64,000 bases of DNA from a bacterium (GTDB taxonomy: Bacteria > SZUA-182 > SZUA-191 > JAJRXT01): assembly GCA_024276125.1 (NCBI GenBank), contig JAJRXT010000099.1, positions 1 to 64,000 of the forward strand, written 5' to 3'. The translations under genes were made by a program, and so were the position numbers. Positions 45,445 to 54,174 of this stretch are shown one piece after another; position 1 is the first letter of the stretch; each line of letters starts with the position of its first letter. The notes under the pieces are model-generated. The model was not told where the DNA came from. It did no database searches and worked only from the letters and a program-made list of their open reading frames with translations.

Positions 45445-45462
45445 TATTTTTTACATGATGAT

Positions 45463-45630
45463 TTATTTTGCTTTTCTGACGTGCTTATAGGGATGAGGGG
45501 TCTTTTTGTGTGCTATAATCCTACCGGTGGTTGTGTCTATTTTAACCCAGCGTTTAATTCTGGGATTAAATGCCTGCAACCTGTTTTTTATCGCACCTTT
45601 TATATTGTCATCAGAAGTTTTGGCAACCAT
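45463..45630 (-). CDS. Small basic protein (55 residues)
   Basis: A frame beginning MVAKTSDDNI, then RLQAFNPRIKRWVKIDTTTG and a Lys/His-rich end. It is strongly basic and lies 18 bases upstream of the TPR protein gene on the same strand. GAGGT is 6 bases before the ATG. The IKRWVKIDTTTGRI line resembles small conserved hypothetical proteins, but I cannot name the family. Confidence 0.55.
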   Translation of the reverse strand: MVAKTSDDNIKGAIKNRLQAFNPRIKRWVKIDTTTGRIIAHKKTPHPYKHVRKAK

Positions 45631-46361
45631 ATACTTTACCTCACTGAATTAATTTTTTAAAGAATAACATATTATTGTTTATAAATCAATTTGAATCTTC
45701 GGTAAAATCCGGCTTGAATATATATCAACCTTCAGGCATAATAACGATGCTTGTATAGCATAAATCTATCTATATTTCTATAATAACGTGAATTCGGCAT
45801 AAGAAAAATTAAATTGTTTTTATATATCAGCTGGTTGGTGTTTTGTATAGATTTGATTGACGTAAAATTTTTGTAGAAGAGGGGCATATCCCATCTTGCT
45901 GTAGGGGCGGGTTTGAAACCCGCCCCTACAAGATAACAAAATCAAGAACTTTTATGTCGAACTCACGTTATAATAGGCTTTAAGTTTGTCATTATGAAGC
46001 GAAGAATCTACCAGCGTATCCAAACAAGATTCTTCGGCCTTCGGCCTCAGAATGACAGGCTAAAAAGAGCTTTTCATTATAGTATAGACCTTAAGTCAAC
46101 AGCATTGCCGTGATACGGGGGAATAAACCCCAAATACTGTTGACTTAAGAACATTTTATGCTTAAAAGACTTCTTTAAACCCGTCATTCTGAGGCGATAA
46201 GCCGAAGAATCTCCCCCTGCAACAGCGATCAGATTCTTCACGGAGTTTATCCTCGAGCAAAGCGAAGGGCTGCGCTGCGCTTCAGAATGACAGAATAAAT
46301 GTATGTCTTTTACTGAAATGATGTACTAACTGGTATGTAAGGATTTTCTGGCTTTCCTTCT
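45631..46361. repeat. Repeat-filled intergenic stretch
   Basis: Family C element (45784..45970, nearly identical to 30882..31068), a short GTCATTATGA-type copy (45988..46056), a 'taagtcaacagcattg' fragment, and a long GTCATTCTGA copy with the cgaagggctgcgc extension (46185..46291). No gene. Confidence 0.75.
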
Positions 46362-46385
46362 GTGGGATTCAGGTTATATAAAACC

Positions 46386-47342
46386 ATGTCAAAACAAATT
46401 AAACAAATTAGTATAGATAATCTGGATACGGCGGAATTTGCCGTAAGCTATCCCATAGAAAAACAGCAGCTTGTTGATTCTATTCGTAAGGTAGGATTAA
46501 TTCAACCGCTTGTAGTATATCCCAAAGATGCGGCATATCACGTGATCTGCGGTTATCGCCGGCTTTGGGCGGCGGGTCGGCTTGGCTTTAGCTCTATAGA
46601 TTGTATTATTATAGAGCGCATACCGCCGCTGGAGACGCTTAAGTTGGCTATTTACGACAACTTGAGCATTCGTAAGTTTAATATAATAGAAAAATCCAAT
46701 ATTATAAATAAATTATTGGAATATCTGCCGCCGGAAAAAGTAATTACCGAATACCTGCCGCTTTTGGGATTAGCCGCTCATTACAAAATTTTAAATAAAT
46801 TTTTAGCTGTATTCGGATTAAAGGAAAAAGTAAAACAGGCTGTAGCGCAAGGTGCAATAAATGAAGACATAGCCTATGATTTAAGCAAATGGCCGAAAGC
46901 AGAACAAATAAGCCTTGCGAATATATTTAAGCGAATCCCCTTCAGCGCATCCAATCAACGGCAAATCATATCCCTTATATGGGAGATAAGCCGACGCGAG
47001 GATAAAACATTATCAGACGTGTTAGGCTGTGAGCAAATAACCGGATTATTAAGTGATACCGCTTTAGGCAATCCCCAAAAAGCACAAAGTATAAAACAAT
47101 ATTTAAAGCAACGCCGTTATCCCAAGTTAAATATAGCCGAAGGTAAATTTAATGGATATATTAAGGCAATAAAATTGCCGGCAGGTACAAAGCTTATTCC
47201 GCCCGCTTATTTTGAAGGCGGAAAATTTCGGCTGGAATGCTCGTTTAGTACGCCAGAGCAATTGCATGATCAGCTTTTAGAGTTGGAAAAACTAGGGCAA
47301 AAGAAAGTTTGGCAGGATATTTTTAAATTGGATGTTACCTAA
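46386..47342 (+). CDS. ParB/sulfiredoxin-domain protein
   Basis: 318 residues; ATG 46386 begins the conserved part, though an earlier ATG at 46362 is possible. The N-terminal ParB/Srx domain is clear: YPIEKQQLVDSIRKVGLIQPLVVYP, then VICGYRRLWAAGRLGF (about 45-60). A helical DNA-binding-type region follows (about 90-230). The C-terminus is unlike chromosomal ParB. No parA gene is beside it, so it is an orphan that may act as a DNA-binding CTPase or transcriptional regulator. Moderate confidence in the domain, low in function. Confidence 0.75.
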   Translation: MSKQIKQISIDNLDTAEFAVSYPIEKQQLVDSIRKVGLIQPLVVYPKDAAYHVICGYRRLWAAGRLGFSSIDCIIIERIPPLETLKLAIYDNLSIRKFNIIEKSNIINKLLEYLPPEKVITEYLPLLGLAAHYKILNKFLAVFGLKEKVKQAVAQGAINEDIAYDLSKWPKAEQISLANIFKRIPFSASNQRQIISLIWEISRREDKTLSDVLGCEQITGLLSDTALGNPQKAQSIKQYLKQRRYPKLNIAEGKFNGYIKAIKLPAGTKLIPPAYFEGGKFRLECSFSTPEQLHDQLLELEKLGQKKVWQDIFKLDVT

Positions 47343-47736
47343 TCGCATAGGAAATCCAATCTTTAAAGTTAAATAAAACAACATATTAGGTGTTGCCGAA
47401 TTCTCAAATCCGGCCACGTTAACAGGTGTTAGATTTGAGAATCTGACGCCACAAGTTCGATGTTTCTTTAAATTTTTAGCTGCCGACTTTTAAGTCGGCT
47501 TGGTTAGACGCACCAAACAAGCCTTAAGACCGGCGTAAGCGATAGCCGACCAGAAGGTCGGCATCTACATAACGTGAGTTTGACATAAAAATTGTTGAAT
47601 TTATTAAACTGTAGGGGCGGCGGCTTGTCCCCGCCCGAGGATGCAGGATGGGATGCGTCCCTTCCCTACAGGAAATTTACGTCAATTGTTTGATATATGA
47701 TAATGTTTTACTTAAGAGTGACAGTTATAAGTATAA
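47343..47736. repeat. Palindromes and truncated family C element
   Basis: 'gaattctcaaatccgg ... tttgagaatctgacg' and GCCGACTTTTAAGTCGGC-type palindromes lie at about 47395..47555. A family C copy from 47570 (TAACGTGAGTTTGACATAA) loses its right end near 47705 into a 'cttaagagtgacag' fragment of the GTCATTCTGA family. Confidence 0.65.
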
Positions 47737-48516
47737 TTAGAATTCATCTTCTGCTGGAGCGAATGTATCCATTTGTTCGTTTTCTTCTATGGGTTCTGTC
47801 TGCATGTTTTGTTGGGCTGGCGCTGGTGCGGGAATTGAATGTATAAGCTCTGCTATAGTTGCCATGTATTCTTGGTTGGTTTGCTGTAAGGCTGAGAGCA
47901 ATTTTTGATTATCTTCCTGAATTTTTGTTATAAGTTTTTCATTTTGTTTTTTTATAGCCTTTAATTCTTTTTTCAAAATACTTGTTTTGAGGGGAGTCGC
48001 TGTGGAGCTGATTGCTGGTGCGGAGACTTCTTGAGATTCTGTTTTAATGGCGTTTAATAGTTTTTCATTTTGTTTGTTTACGGTTTCAGTTATGTTTTTA
48101 CTTTCGTTTTGTACTATTAGTACCAGTTGCTGGTTTGATTTTTTTATCTCAGCTAATTCCGGCATTTTGGTTTGTGTGGATTTGGGGATTAATATGGCTA
48201 TTATACCCAAAATTATTATCCCTACAGTTATATACCAATATTTAAGGGAAGTTAATTTACCTGAAATATTAGTCAGGCTTTCTGCTTGATAGCGGATATC
48301 GTCCTGAATATTTTTCAGGCTTTTTTCATATTCTATCTGCGCTGATTGCAGTATTTCATCAAAATGTTTAAATTTTAGGTCAACGGATTTATCTATATAT
48401 TCAATTTTTTTGTTTATCTCATCCAACTGTCTGCTTTGCGAAAAACCCTCTTTGCCGATTTTTTTGACAATTTCTTTTAGTTGGGCTATCTCTTGTTTTA
48501 ATTCCTTATAATCCAT
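47737..48516 (-). CDS. Membrane-anchored coiled-coil protein
   Basis: 259 residues. Residues 1-85 are a predicted coiled coil, followed by one membrane helix (about 92-111, WYITVGIIILGIIAILIP). A second long coiled coil with repeated ILKKELKAIKKQNEKL and NxxLLxALQQTNQ-type heptads follows to about 215, and a Pro/Ala/Gln/Glu-rich tail ends in DEF. The shape suggests a scaffold or tether spanning the cytoplasmic membrane. It starts two bases after the stop of a 33-residue frame. No family is recognised. Confidence 0.65.
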   Translation of the reverse strand: MDYKELKQEIAQLKEIVKKIGKEGFSQSRQLDEINKKIEYIDKSVDLKFKHFDEILQSAQIEYEKSLKNIQDDIRYQAESLTNISGKLTSLKYWYITVGIIILGIIAILIPKSTQTKMPELAEIKKSNQQLVLIVQNESKNITETVNKQNEKLLNAIKTESQEVSAPAISSTATPLKTSILKKELKAIKKQNEKLITKIQEDNQKLLSALQQTNQEYMATIAELIHSIPAPAPAQQNMQTEPIEENEQMDTFAPAEDEF

Positions 48517-48517
48517 A

Positions 48518-48619
48518 TTATTTAATTTCTCCGTGTAGATTTTGTACGCTTATCAATTTATTGATGGCGCTATCTAACTTACCCAGATATTTGTCCATAT
48601 TAATATTTGCTTTTTTCAT
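48518..48619 (-). CDS. 33-residue leader-like peptide gene
   Basis: The frame MKKANINMDKYLGKLDSAIN ... HGEIK ends at TAA (48518..48520), immediately before the ATG of the coiled-coil gene. The peptide is helical, with heptad-like leucines and isoleucines, and could pair with the coiled-coil protein. The tight TAATATGG junction argues for translational coupling. Confidence 0.45.
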   Translation of the reverse strand: MKKANINMDKYLGKLDSAINKLISVQNLHGEIK

Positions 48620-48796
48620 ATAGATTCTTTTAGAATTGAGATATCCCCGAATTATTAAAACTATTATCTCTTTATATCACAATCATTTGTTTATGCCAAC
48701 TAAAAATTAAACTTTGCTGGACAATCATTTATATACCGGTAAAATTAAAAAGATATGGTATTTTTATATTATATAAAAAACAAGGAGAAGCAATTT

Positions 48797-49102
48797 ATGA
48801 AAAAAGTCTTTAGTCTTATTATTTGTTCATTATTACTTATTCCCTCTTTAGCTATGGCGCATGGCGGGCATAAAAAGGGGGGACGACGAGGCCTAAAGGG
48901 TCCTGTTTCTCCGGGACCGATTTCCCCTGGACCTGGTTTTGATAAACAGAATTCGCCTAAACGTCCCATACCGCCCAGATTGCTTGTAGTAGAAGAAACA
49001 GATGATACAGATGAGACGGATAATGCAGGCAATACAAGTAATAGCGATAAAGCAAACAAAACAGATGAGGCCGAAAAAACAGAGCAGTCAAAACAGGAAT
49101 AA
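48797..49102 (+). CDS. Exported low-complexity protein
   Basis: 101 residues from the ATG with AAGGAGAAG ahead. A signal peptide covers 1-21 (cleavage near AMA). The mature chain is His/Gly/Lys-rich at first (HGGHKKGGRRGLKG), then Pro/Gly, then an acidic Thr/Asp/Asn/Glu tail. It may bind metal or polymer at the surface. No family is recognised. Confidence 0.55.
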   Translation: MKKVFSLIICSLLLIPSLAMAHGGHKKGGRRGLKGPVSPGPISPGPGFDKQNSPKRPIPPRLLVVEETDDTDETDNAGNTSNSDKANKTDEAEKTEQSKQE

Positions 49103-49118
49103 AATTTATAATTCATGT

Positions 49119-49334
49119 TACGCAAGACTTGCTTTTAAATGTAGGGTGGAACAAGCACATATTGAAAATGAGCCTAAAAGATATGTTTAAGATTATGTTT
49201 TCTGATAGCAGCGGTTCCACCACATCCGGCGGTGAGCAATGCTGGCGGATTCGGGGTAATCTTTTGTTATAATTTGGAGTTCTTTGTTTATAAAGTATAT
49301 CTGTAATATAAGACCCCTTGATCCACCCTACAGT
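49119..49334. repeat. Family D element with lost right end
   Basis: It begins ATGTTACGCAAGACTTGC and contains 'gtagggtggaacaagc', 'ccaccacatcc' and 'cttgatccaccctac', but the right inverted end is missing. It abuts the truncated gene that follows. Confidence 0.65.
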
Positions 49335-49667
49335 GGTATTATCGCCTTTTCAGATATCAAAAAAGTCATACTTCAGACCAGTGGAGTCGGGGACAGGTAT
49401 GCTTTGTCATATTATAGATTGGCTTTAATCACCAAAGATCGAACAATTTTCTTGACAAAGTCTTATTCGGCAGGTACAAAGGATGAATACTTGGCTGTAA
49501 GCAAAAAAATCTTAAGAATATTATCAAAAGACAGTATTATGGAGCAGGCAAAAGCAGGTTATAAAATTCAGGCGATAAAATTTGCCCGGGACCATTATAA
49601 AATGGGGCTTACTCAAGCCAAGGAATTTGTTGAGAATTTGGCTGGCGCAAAGGGGCGTTTTAAATAG
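49335..49667 (+). pseudogene. 5'-truncated gene with L7/L12-like C-terminal domain
   Basis: The conserved part reads from GIIAFSDIKKVI to the stop TAG. Its last 40 residues (YKIQAIKFARDHYKMGLTQAKEF) resemble the ribosomal L7/L12 C-terminal-like domain found at the ends of small bacterial proteins. The reading frame upstream runs through family D DNA, so the natural start has been lost or replaced. The nearest start codon is a TTG inside the repeat (49284). It may still be made as a fusion. It lies 9 bases before rnpA. Confidence 0.5.
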
Positions 49668-49676
49668 GTTGGTTTG

Positions 49677-50033
49677 ATGAAAAAATTTGGTTTCCCCAAA
49701 GAAGACAGGATAAGAAAAAATGCCGAATACCGCAATATATACCAAAACGGTAAAAAAATAGTAGATCGCTATTTTGTGATTTATTATAAGAAAAACCAGT
49801 TGGATAAAGTCAGATTTGGACTTTCGGTAAGCAAAAAAAACGGTAATGCCGTAATCAGGAACAGATTAAAACGCATCTGCCGTGAAGTATTCAGGCTAAA
49901 CAAACATAAATATCCGAAAGGCTATGATTTTGTGTGGGTGGCCAGACGCTCTATGATAAACTTAAATTCAAACCAACTGGCTGAAAGAATAGAAAAGGTG
50001 TTGACTAAGAATAAGTTGTTGGTAAAACAATGA
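49677..50033 (+). CDS. rnpA: Ribonuclease P protein component
   Basis: 118 residues. RnpA signatures include [47 protein letters not shown] (the RNR basic motif) and DFVWVARRS. It binds the catalytic RNase P RNA and matures tRNA 5' ends. The ATG at 49677 is preferred to the adjacent TTG. Its stop overlaps the yidD start (ATGA). The usual rpmH gene is not found upstream; a damaged gene and a family D element occupy that position. Confidence 0.94.
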   Translation: MKKFGFPKEDRIRKNAEYRNIYQNGKKIVDRYFVIYYKKNQLDKVRFGLSVSKKNGNAVIRNRLKRICREVFRLNKHKYPKGYDFVWVARRSMINLNSNQLAERIEKVLTKNKLLVKQ

Positions 50034-50239
50034 AGCGTCTGTTTGTATATATAATAAAATTGTATAAACGGATAATATCGCCATATCTGCCTCCTGCCTG
50101 CCGTTTTTATCCTAGCTGTTCTGAATATGCTGTTTTAACGCTGCAAAAACACGGGCTTGGTAAAAGCCTGTTCTTAATTATATGGCGGATAATAAGATGT
50201 AATCCTTTTTGTGCCGGCGGATATGATCCTGTAAAATAA
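50030..50239 (+). CDS. yidD: Membrane-insertion efficiency factor YidD
   Basis: 69 residues with the family signature [19 protein letters not shown] and the GGYDPVK end. A 4-base overlap with rnpA matches the common rnpA-yidD-yidC order, but yidC does not follow here: a repeat and a small membrane protein come next. Confidence 0.94.
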   Translation: MKRLFVYIIKLYKRIISPYLPPACRFYPSCSEYAVLTLQKHGLGKSLFLIIWRIIRCNPFCAGGYDPVK

Positions 50240-50263
50240 AGGGCGTACTTAGGTAAGGAAATT

Positions 50264-50347
50264 GTCATTCTTAAACGCAACGGAGTGACGTGAAGAATCT
50301 ATCCGCTGTATGCGAGTAGATTCTTCGGCTTTCGGCCTCAGAATGAC
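50264..50347. repeat. GTCATTCTGA-family copy
   Basis: 84-bp palindrome with a GTCATTCTTAAACG left arm, located where yidC would normally begin. Confidence 0.75.
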
Positions 50348-50442
50348 ATGATTAAAACCTGTTATAGAAATATCAAATCTCTCCCGATATAGACATTCGC
50401 AAATGACAGGCGGTTTTCCTAAGAGTCTGTAGGAGCAAATTT

Positions 50443-50685
50443 TTGCCCAAATCAAATGATTTACTATTTAAAATAATATTATCCATATCGGTGTTTATAA
50501 TCGGAATTATTTTAATTGAAAATATTTATAATTCAATCTATCCGCCGCTGTTTATAGCGCCCAAAATAGATGTTGAAAAGGTGTCGCAACGGATAAAAAA
50601 GGCCGGTCTTACCCCGATAGAAGCTAAACATTACAGAGTCTTGGAAATAGACCGACAGGGGAATATAAAGGAAAATCTCAAATGA
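50443..50685 (+). CDS. Small single-span membrane protein
   Basis: 80 residues from TTG with AGGAG 7 bases upstream. One membrane helix (residues about 8-28) is followed by a soluble tail (PKIDVEKVSQRIKKAGLTP). It occupies the position often taken by yidC but shows no relation to it. No family is recognised. Confidence 0.6.
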   Translation: MPKSNDLLFKIILSISVFIIGIILIENIYNSIYPPLFIAPKIDVEKVSQRIKKAGLTPIEAKHYRVLEIDRQGNIKENLK

Positions 50686-50706
50686 CAAAATCCAAAAACA
50701 GTTGAA

Positions 50707-53043
50707 TTATTCTGTTAGTTGTATTTGAATATTTGTATTTTGTTCTTCTTCAGAATCATCCGAATCAGCGCTACTTTCCCTTAAACAGCGAAATCCTACA
50801 TTAGAATTCCTAAAGTTCAGCTCATTATAGCTGCGGCTGTAGCATTGGGCAAAGGTCTGGTTATAAAGCCATGAGCCGCCGCGAAGCACGCGTATATCCT
50901 TAATCATACAGCTATGCGTCCACTCCCAAATATTGCCCGCCATATCCTGACAGCCGTAAGGACTGGCGCTGCCCGGATGACCGGTTACATCTGTTGTCGC
51001 AAGTACTTTAGATTCGCTGCAATTGCATTTGTTTTTATCGAATGTATTTCCCCATGGATATTCGCGTCCATCATTGCCTCTGGCCGCCTTTTCCCATTCT
51101 TCTTCAGTAGGCAGGCGATAATTCTGCCCGCTCTCTTGGCTTCGCCAATTACAATAAGCTTGCGCCTCATACCATGATATTCCAACCACGGGTTGTTTGG
51201 GATTGTTAAATTTAGTATCATTCCAATATCGAGGCTCAGTTATATTATTGTTACGCCAGCTCCAGCCGTCTAATGACCAAAGTTCCTTTTTTTCATATCC
51301 GCCTGCGTCAATAAATTTCTTATACATTTGATTGGTTACCGGAAAGACGTCCATGTGGTAATCATAATCAATCTCTTTTTGCTGCATCTTTTCGCCGTAT
51401 AAGAAGGTTCCTTTGGGAATTATGGTCATTTCACCCGGTATAAATTCAATAATTGCGCCATGTTCTCTGGCGAACATCCGTTGTTCTAAAGATAAACCGG
51501 TTGCTTTTTGAAAATTTGCTCCCTCTAGCGATAAGGTTTGTTTAAAAAATTCCACTCCTTCCAGATTTGCCCCTTCCAGATTTGCGCCCTTTAGATTTAC
51601 GCCTTTTAAATTGTTTCTTTTTAGATTTGCCCCGCAAAGATTAGCATTTTCTAAATCCGCAAGGCAAAGAGAAAAGGGCAATATCTGGACATTTGTTATA
51701 AGTTTGATCTTTTCAACGACAAATTGCCGCATTAGTTCTGTCAATGAAAAAAATGAGCGCTGGGAATCCTCTATCTCTAAGAAAAACTCTACAAATAAAA
51801 ATTCCATAATTGAACGATGAGCAAATTTACCGTTTCCCTCTATATCGCGATGCAAAAGCGAATCTTTATGGGCAAAGCTGGTATCGTCAATATATATATG
51901 GCTGTATTTACCCATGTCTACTAATTCTGCTTGCGGGATAACCGGTTGTTTTCTTTCCTCAATATTTGAATAAATATCAACCGCCAGTTTTTTGGCAAAG
52001 GGTAATAATTCATATTGGGTTATCCATTTACTTTCTTTTTTCATCCACCGGTTTATTAGTTGTTGGTAAATTTGATACATGTTGCTTGTTTCAGGGACTT
52101 TTTTGCGGCCATAACCTTCAGTTATATCAGCAAGATACGATAGATACATTGGTCTGTTGCCCAGCTCTTTTAGTTTATTTGATATATCGCTGGTTCTTTT
52201 TTTTGCGATAAATTGCCATACCTGAAATCTTTTATTTAAAAATTCTTTTATTTGCTCATTGGTAAAAGGTGAAAGATAAAGTTTGTATAATTTATATTGA
52301 ACGGATTTGTCTGTTTCGTCATAACCGACATTAATAAAATTATTTATGGTTTTATCGGGGTTTGCTTTGTCGGAAATTTTGTTTTCGGTTTTAAGGCATT
52401 GTTCGCTAGATGTTATTAGGACAGCCTTGAAATATTTACAAGCCTGCATTAATTCATTTAACCGATTCATGCTGTCTTGGGCGGCTCTTTCATATTCATC
52501 AAAGCCGTCCAGAAAAAGAACGGTATATGGTTGATTAGGTACTTGTTTTATTCTTTTTATGGCGTTAGGTATCCCCAAGGGAACCAAAGAAATATTTTGT
52601 CTTTTATCTTTAGGAAGGCTGTGATTATAAAAAAAATAGTTTAAAACAAACGAAGTTTTTCCCATACCGGCATCACCCAGTAAAATAAAATATTTGTAAG
52701 GGGTATTTTTAGCGGAAAGAAGTTTGCATACTGTGTTGAAAATATTTTGATTGCTTTCAACTTGCGTTTTGTCTGATTCTGTTTCGTTTATTTCAGGTTC
52801 TGCTTGCTTGCCAGTCTCTATGTTACATGTACAATTTGGAGTAATGTAATTATGAGTGGATTTTTTTATTGTTTGTTTATCAAATAAAAACTTAACAAGT
52901 TTTTTCTTTAGTTGGTCTTTTTCCTGCCGTTTTGTAATAGATTCACGAAACCTAAACCATAAAATTCCTGCGAGTAAGGCAAGAGCGCTAATATATCCTA
53001 ATATCGCCTGTACATAACTTACGTCAATGGGAGAAGATTTCAT
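50707..53043 (-). CDS. NACHT-type STAND NTPase with pentapeptide repeats and FGE-sulfatase domain
   Basis: 778 residues. A membrane helix near the N-terminus (about 11-31) precedes a P-loop NTPase of NACHT type: Walker A LLGDAGMGKT (about 121-130), Walker B VLFLDGFDEYE (about 175-184), and GNRPMYLSYL in the winged region. Pentapeptide repeats lie at about 460-500 (ANLCGANLKRNNLKGVNLKG). The C-terminus (about 540-760) is an FGE-sulfatase fold: YRLPTEEEWEKAARG, YPWGN, GCQDMAGNIWEWTHS and VLRGGSW. STAND proteins sense ligands and switch on effectors; this type is seen in regulation and antiviral defence. Which role applies is not known. Confidence 0.85.
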   Translation of the reverse strand: MKSSPIDVSYVQAILGYISALALLAGILWFRFRESITKRQEKDQLKKKLVKFLFDKQTIKKSTHNYITPNCTCNIETGKQAEPEINETESDKTQVESNQNIFNTVCKLLSAKNTPYKYFILLGDAGMGKTSFVLNYFFYNHSLPKDKRQNISLVPLGIPNAIKRIKQVPNQPYTVLFLDGFDEYERAAQDSMNRLNELMQACKYFKAVLITSSEQCLKTENKISDKANPDKTINNFINVGYDETDKSVQYKLYKLYLSPFTNEQIKEFLNKRFQVWQFIAKKRTSDISNKLKELGNRPMYLSYLADITEGYGRKKVPETSNMYQIYQQLINRWMKKESKWITQYELLPFAKKLAVDIYSNIEERKQPVIPQAELVDMGKYSHIYIDDTSFAHKDSLLHRDIEGNGKFAHRSIMEFLFVEFFLEIEDSQRSFFSLTELMRQFVVEKIKLITNVQILPFSLCLADLENANLCGANLKRNNLKGVNLKGANLEGANLEGVEFFKQTLSLEGANFQKATGLSLEQRMFAREHGAIIEFIPGEMTIIPKGTFLYGEKMQQKEIDYDYHMDVFPVTNQMYKKFIDAGGYEKKELWSLDGWSWRNNNITEPRYWNDTKFNNPKQPVVGISWYEAQAYCNWRSQESGQNYRLPTEEEWEKAARGNDGREYPWGNTFDKNKCNCSESKVLATTDVTGHPGSASPYGCQDMAGNIWEWTHSCMIKDIRVLRGGSWLYNQTFAQCYSRSYNELNFRNSNVGFRCLRESSADSDDSEEEQNTNIQIQLTE

Positions 53044-53709
53044 ATTTTTGCTACCAAATCTTTTGGGTAAAATTTCTTAAAATATCTAGCAGGTATACTT
53101 GTAGCGCCTAACCCTATCCTTAGCGGGGAGAGGGCGGTATTCTTATGCGACCTGTTTTTAAGTTTACTGCTTGTAAAATTTGCTTTAAATTTATATTTAA
53201 GCTTAATCAAATATATTTAATACTCCCTAGAAATAAATTTACCCGCTATTTTCAAAAGATCAACCAAAAAGATTAACCCGAATAATTTGGGAGTTAAGCT
53301 GGAACAATGTGCATCTTGTTGAAATTATATATACTTTACGCTTCCTGTCAAAAAGCTTAAAAATACAAATCGTATTAATAGGATGTTGTGCTATTTTATT
53401 GTTTTATAAACTGTTTTTGCATATACTTACTATGTCTCATAAAATATGCGGGTTTAAGGCAGTTTATTTTTTATTTTATGAGTGAGGCGTTCAGACTCAC
53501 TCTGCCGGCATAATATGACAACATAAAATAATACGTCTTGGCAAAATTCTCCTTGCCAACAGCCTTATTTTAAGCTATGTTTAAAATGGTTAGTTTTATG
53601 TACTCCGGTTTGATTAAACTTGGGTGGATTGCATCCAGTCCTTATGTGCGGAAGATAAGTCGAGTTATTACGAATTATTTGGTTTAGTTCATTTAAGAGG
53701 AAATAAAAA
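53044..53709. other. Intergenic, no gene supported
   Basis: AT-rich, with no good ribosome site or conserved reading frame. An AAGAGGAAA site stands before the next gene. It may hold the upstream region of the divergent NACHT gene. Confidence 0.45.
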
Positions 53710-53943
53710 ATGAGTTATTGTCCTTTTAACACAAACAGGGCATGTGGCGCGCAGTGTAAACTTTTTTCAAACGGTACTTGTGTTTTTGAAGATATTAAGA
53801 GCAATCTTGGCAGGATTAACACTTCTTTAGTTGATGTTACTACAATTGCTAAGCTTATTTATTCCCTTAATAATAAAATATCTGCGATGTCGGCGGAAAA
53901 ACAATACAGCAGCCAGCCCTTTAAGAAAAAAAAGCCGCTATAG
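53710..53943 (+). CDS. Small cysteine-containing hypothetical protein
   Basis: 77 residues. The first 30 residues hold cysteines in CPFNTNRACGAQCKLFSNGTC, a pattern that could bind a metal or a cluster. The rest is helical and basic with a Lys-rich end. An AGAGGAAA site precedes the ATG. No known family. It lies upstream of thi4 but separated by 230 bases. Confidence 0.6.
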   Translation: MSYCPFNTNRACGAQCKLFSNGTCVFEDIKSNLGRINTSLVDVTTIAKLIYSLNNKISAMSAEKQYSSQPFKKKKPL

Positions 53944-54062
53944 CCTTGCAAAGAACAGTTACGTTTAGAAACGCCCCGCCGGGCTATCATTAAATTACCC
54001 TACTTTTTATAACCCGAAGAATTCGCCATAAAACTGTCCATAAAATTCAGCTTAAATTTTCC

Positions 54063-54091
54063 TTGACCTGATATTTAGAATGTGTTAGCAT
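54063..54091 (+). promoter_or_regulatory. Sigma-70-type promoter upstream of thi4
   Basis: TTGACC (54063..54068) and TAGCAT (54086..54091) with 17-base spacing, about 85 bases before the start codon. No TPP-riboswitch CTGAGA core is visible in the leader. Confidence 0.55.
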
Positions 54092-54174
54092 CTGTTTTGA
54101 ACAAAATAATTGTTTAATATTACCTTTTTGATCATAAATCCAATTTTATATATTAACAAGGGGGCGCTGATAAA

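Noticed and set aside
53944-54174. TPP riboswitch upstream of thi4
   Set aside because: No CTGAGA or matching distal core could be found in the leader.
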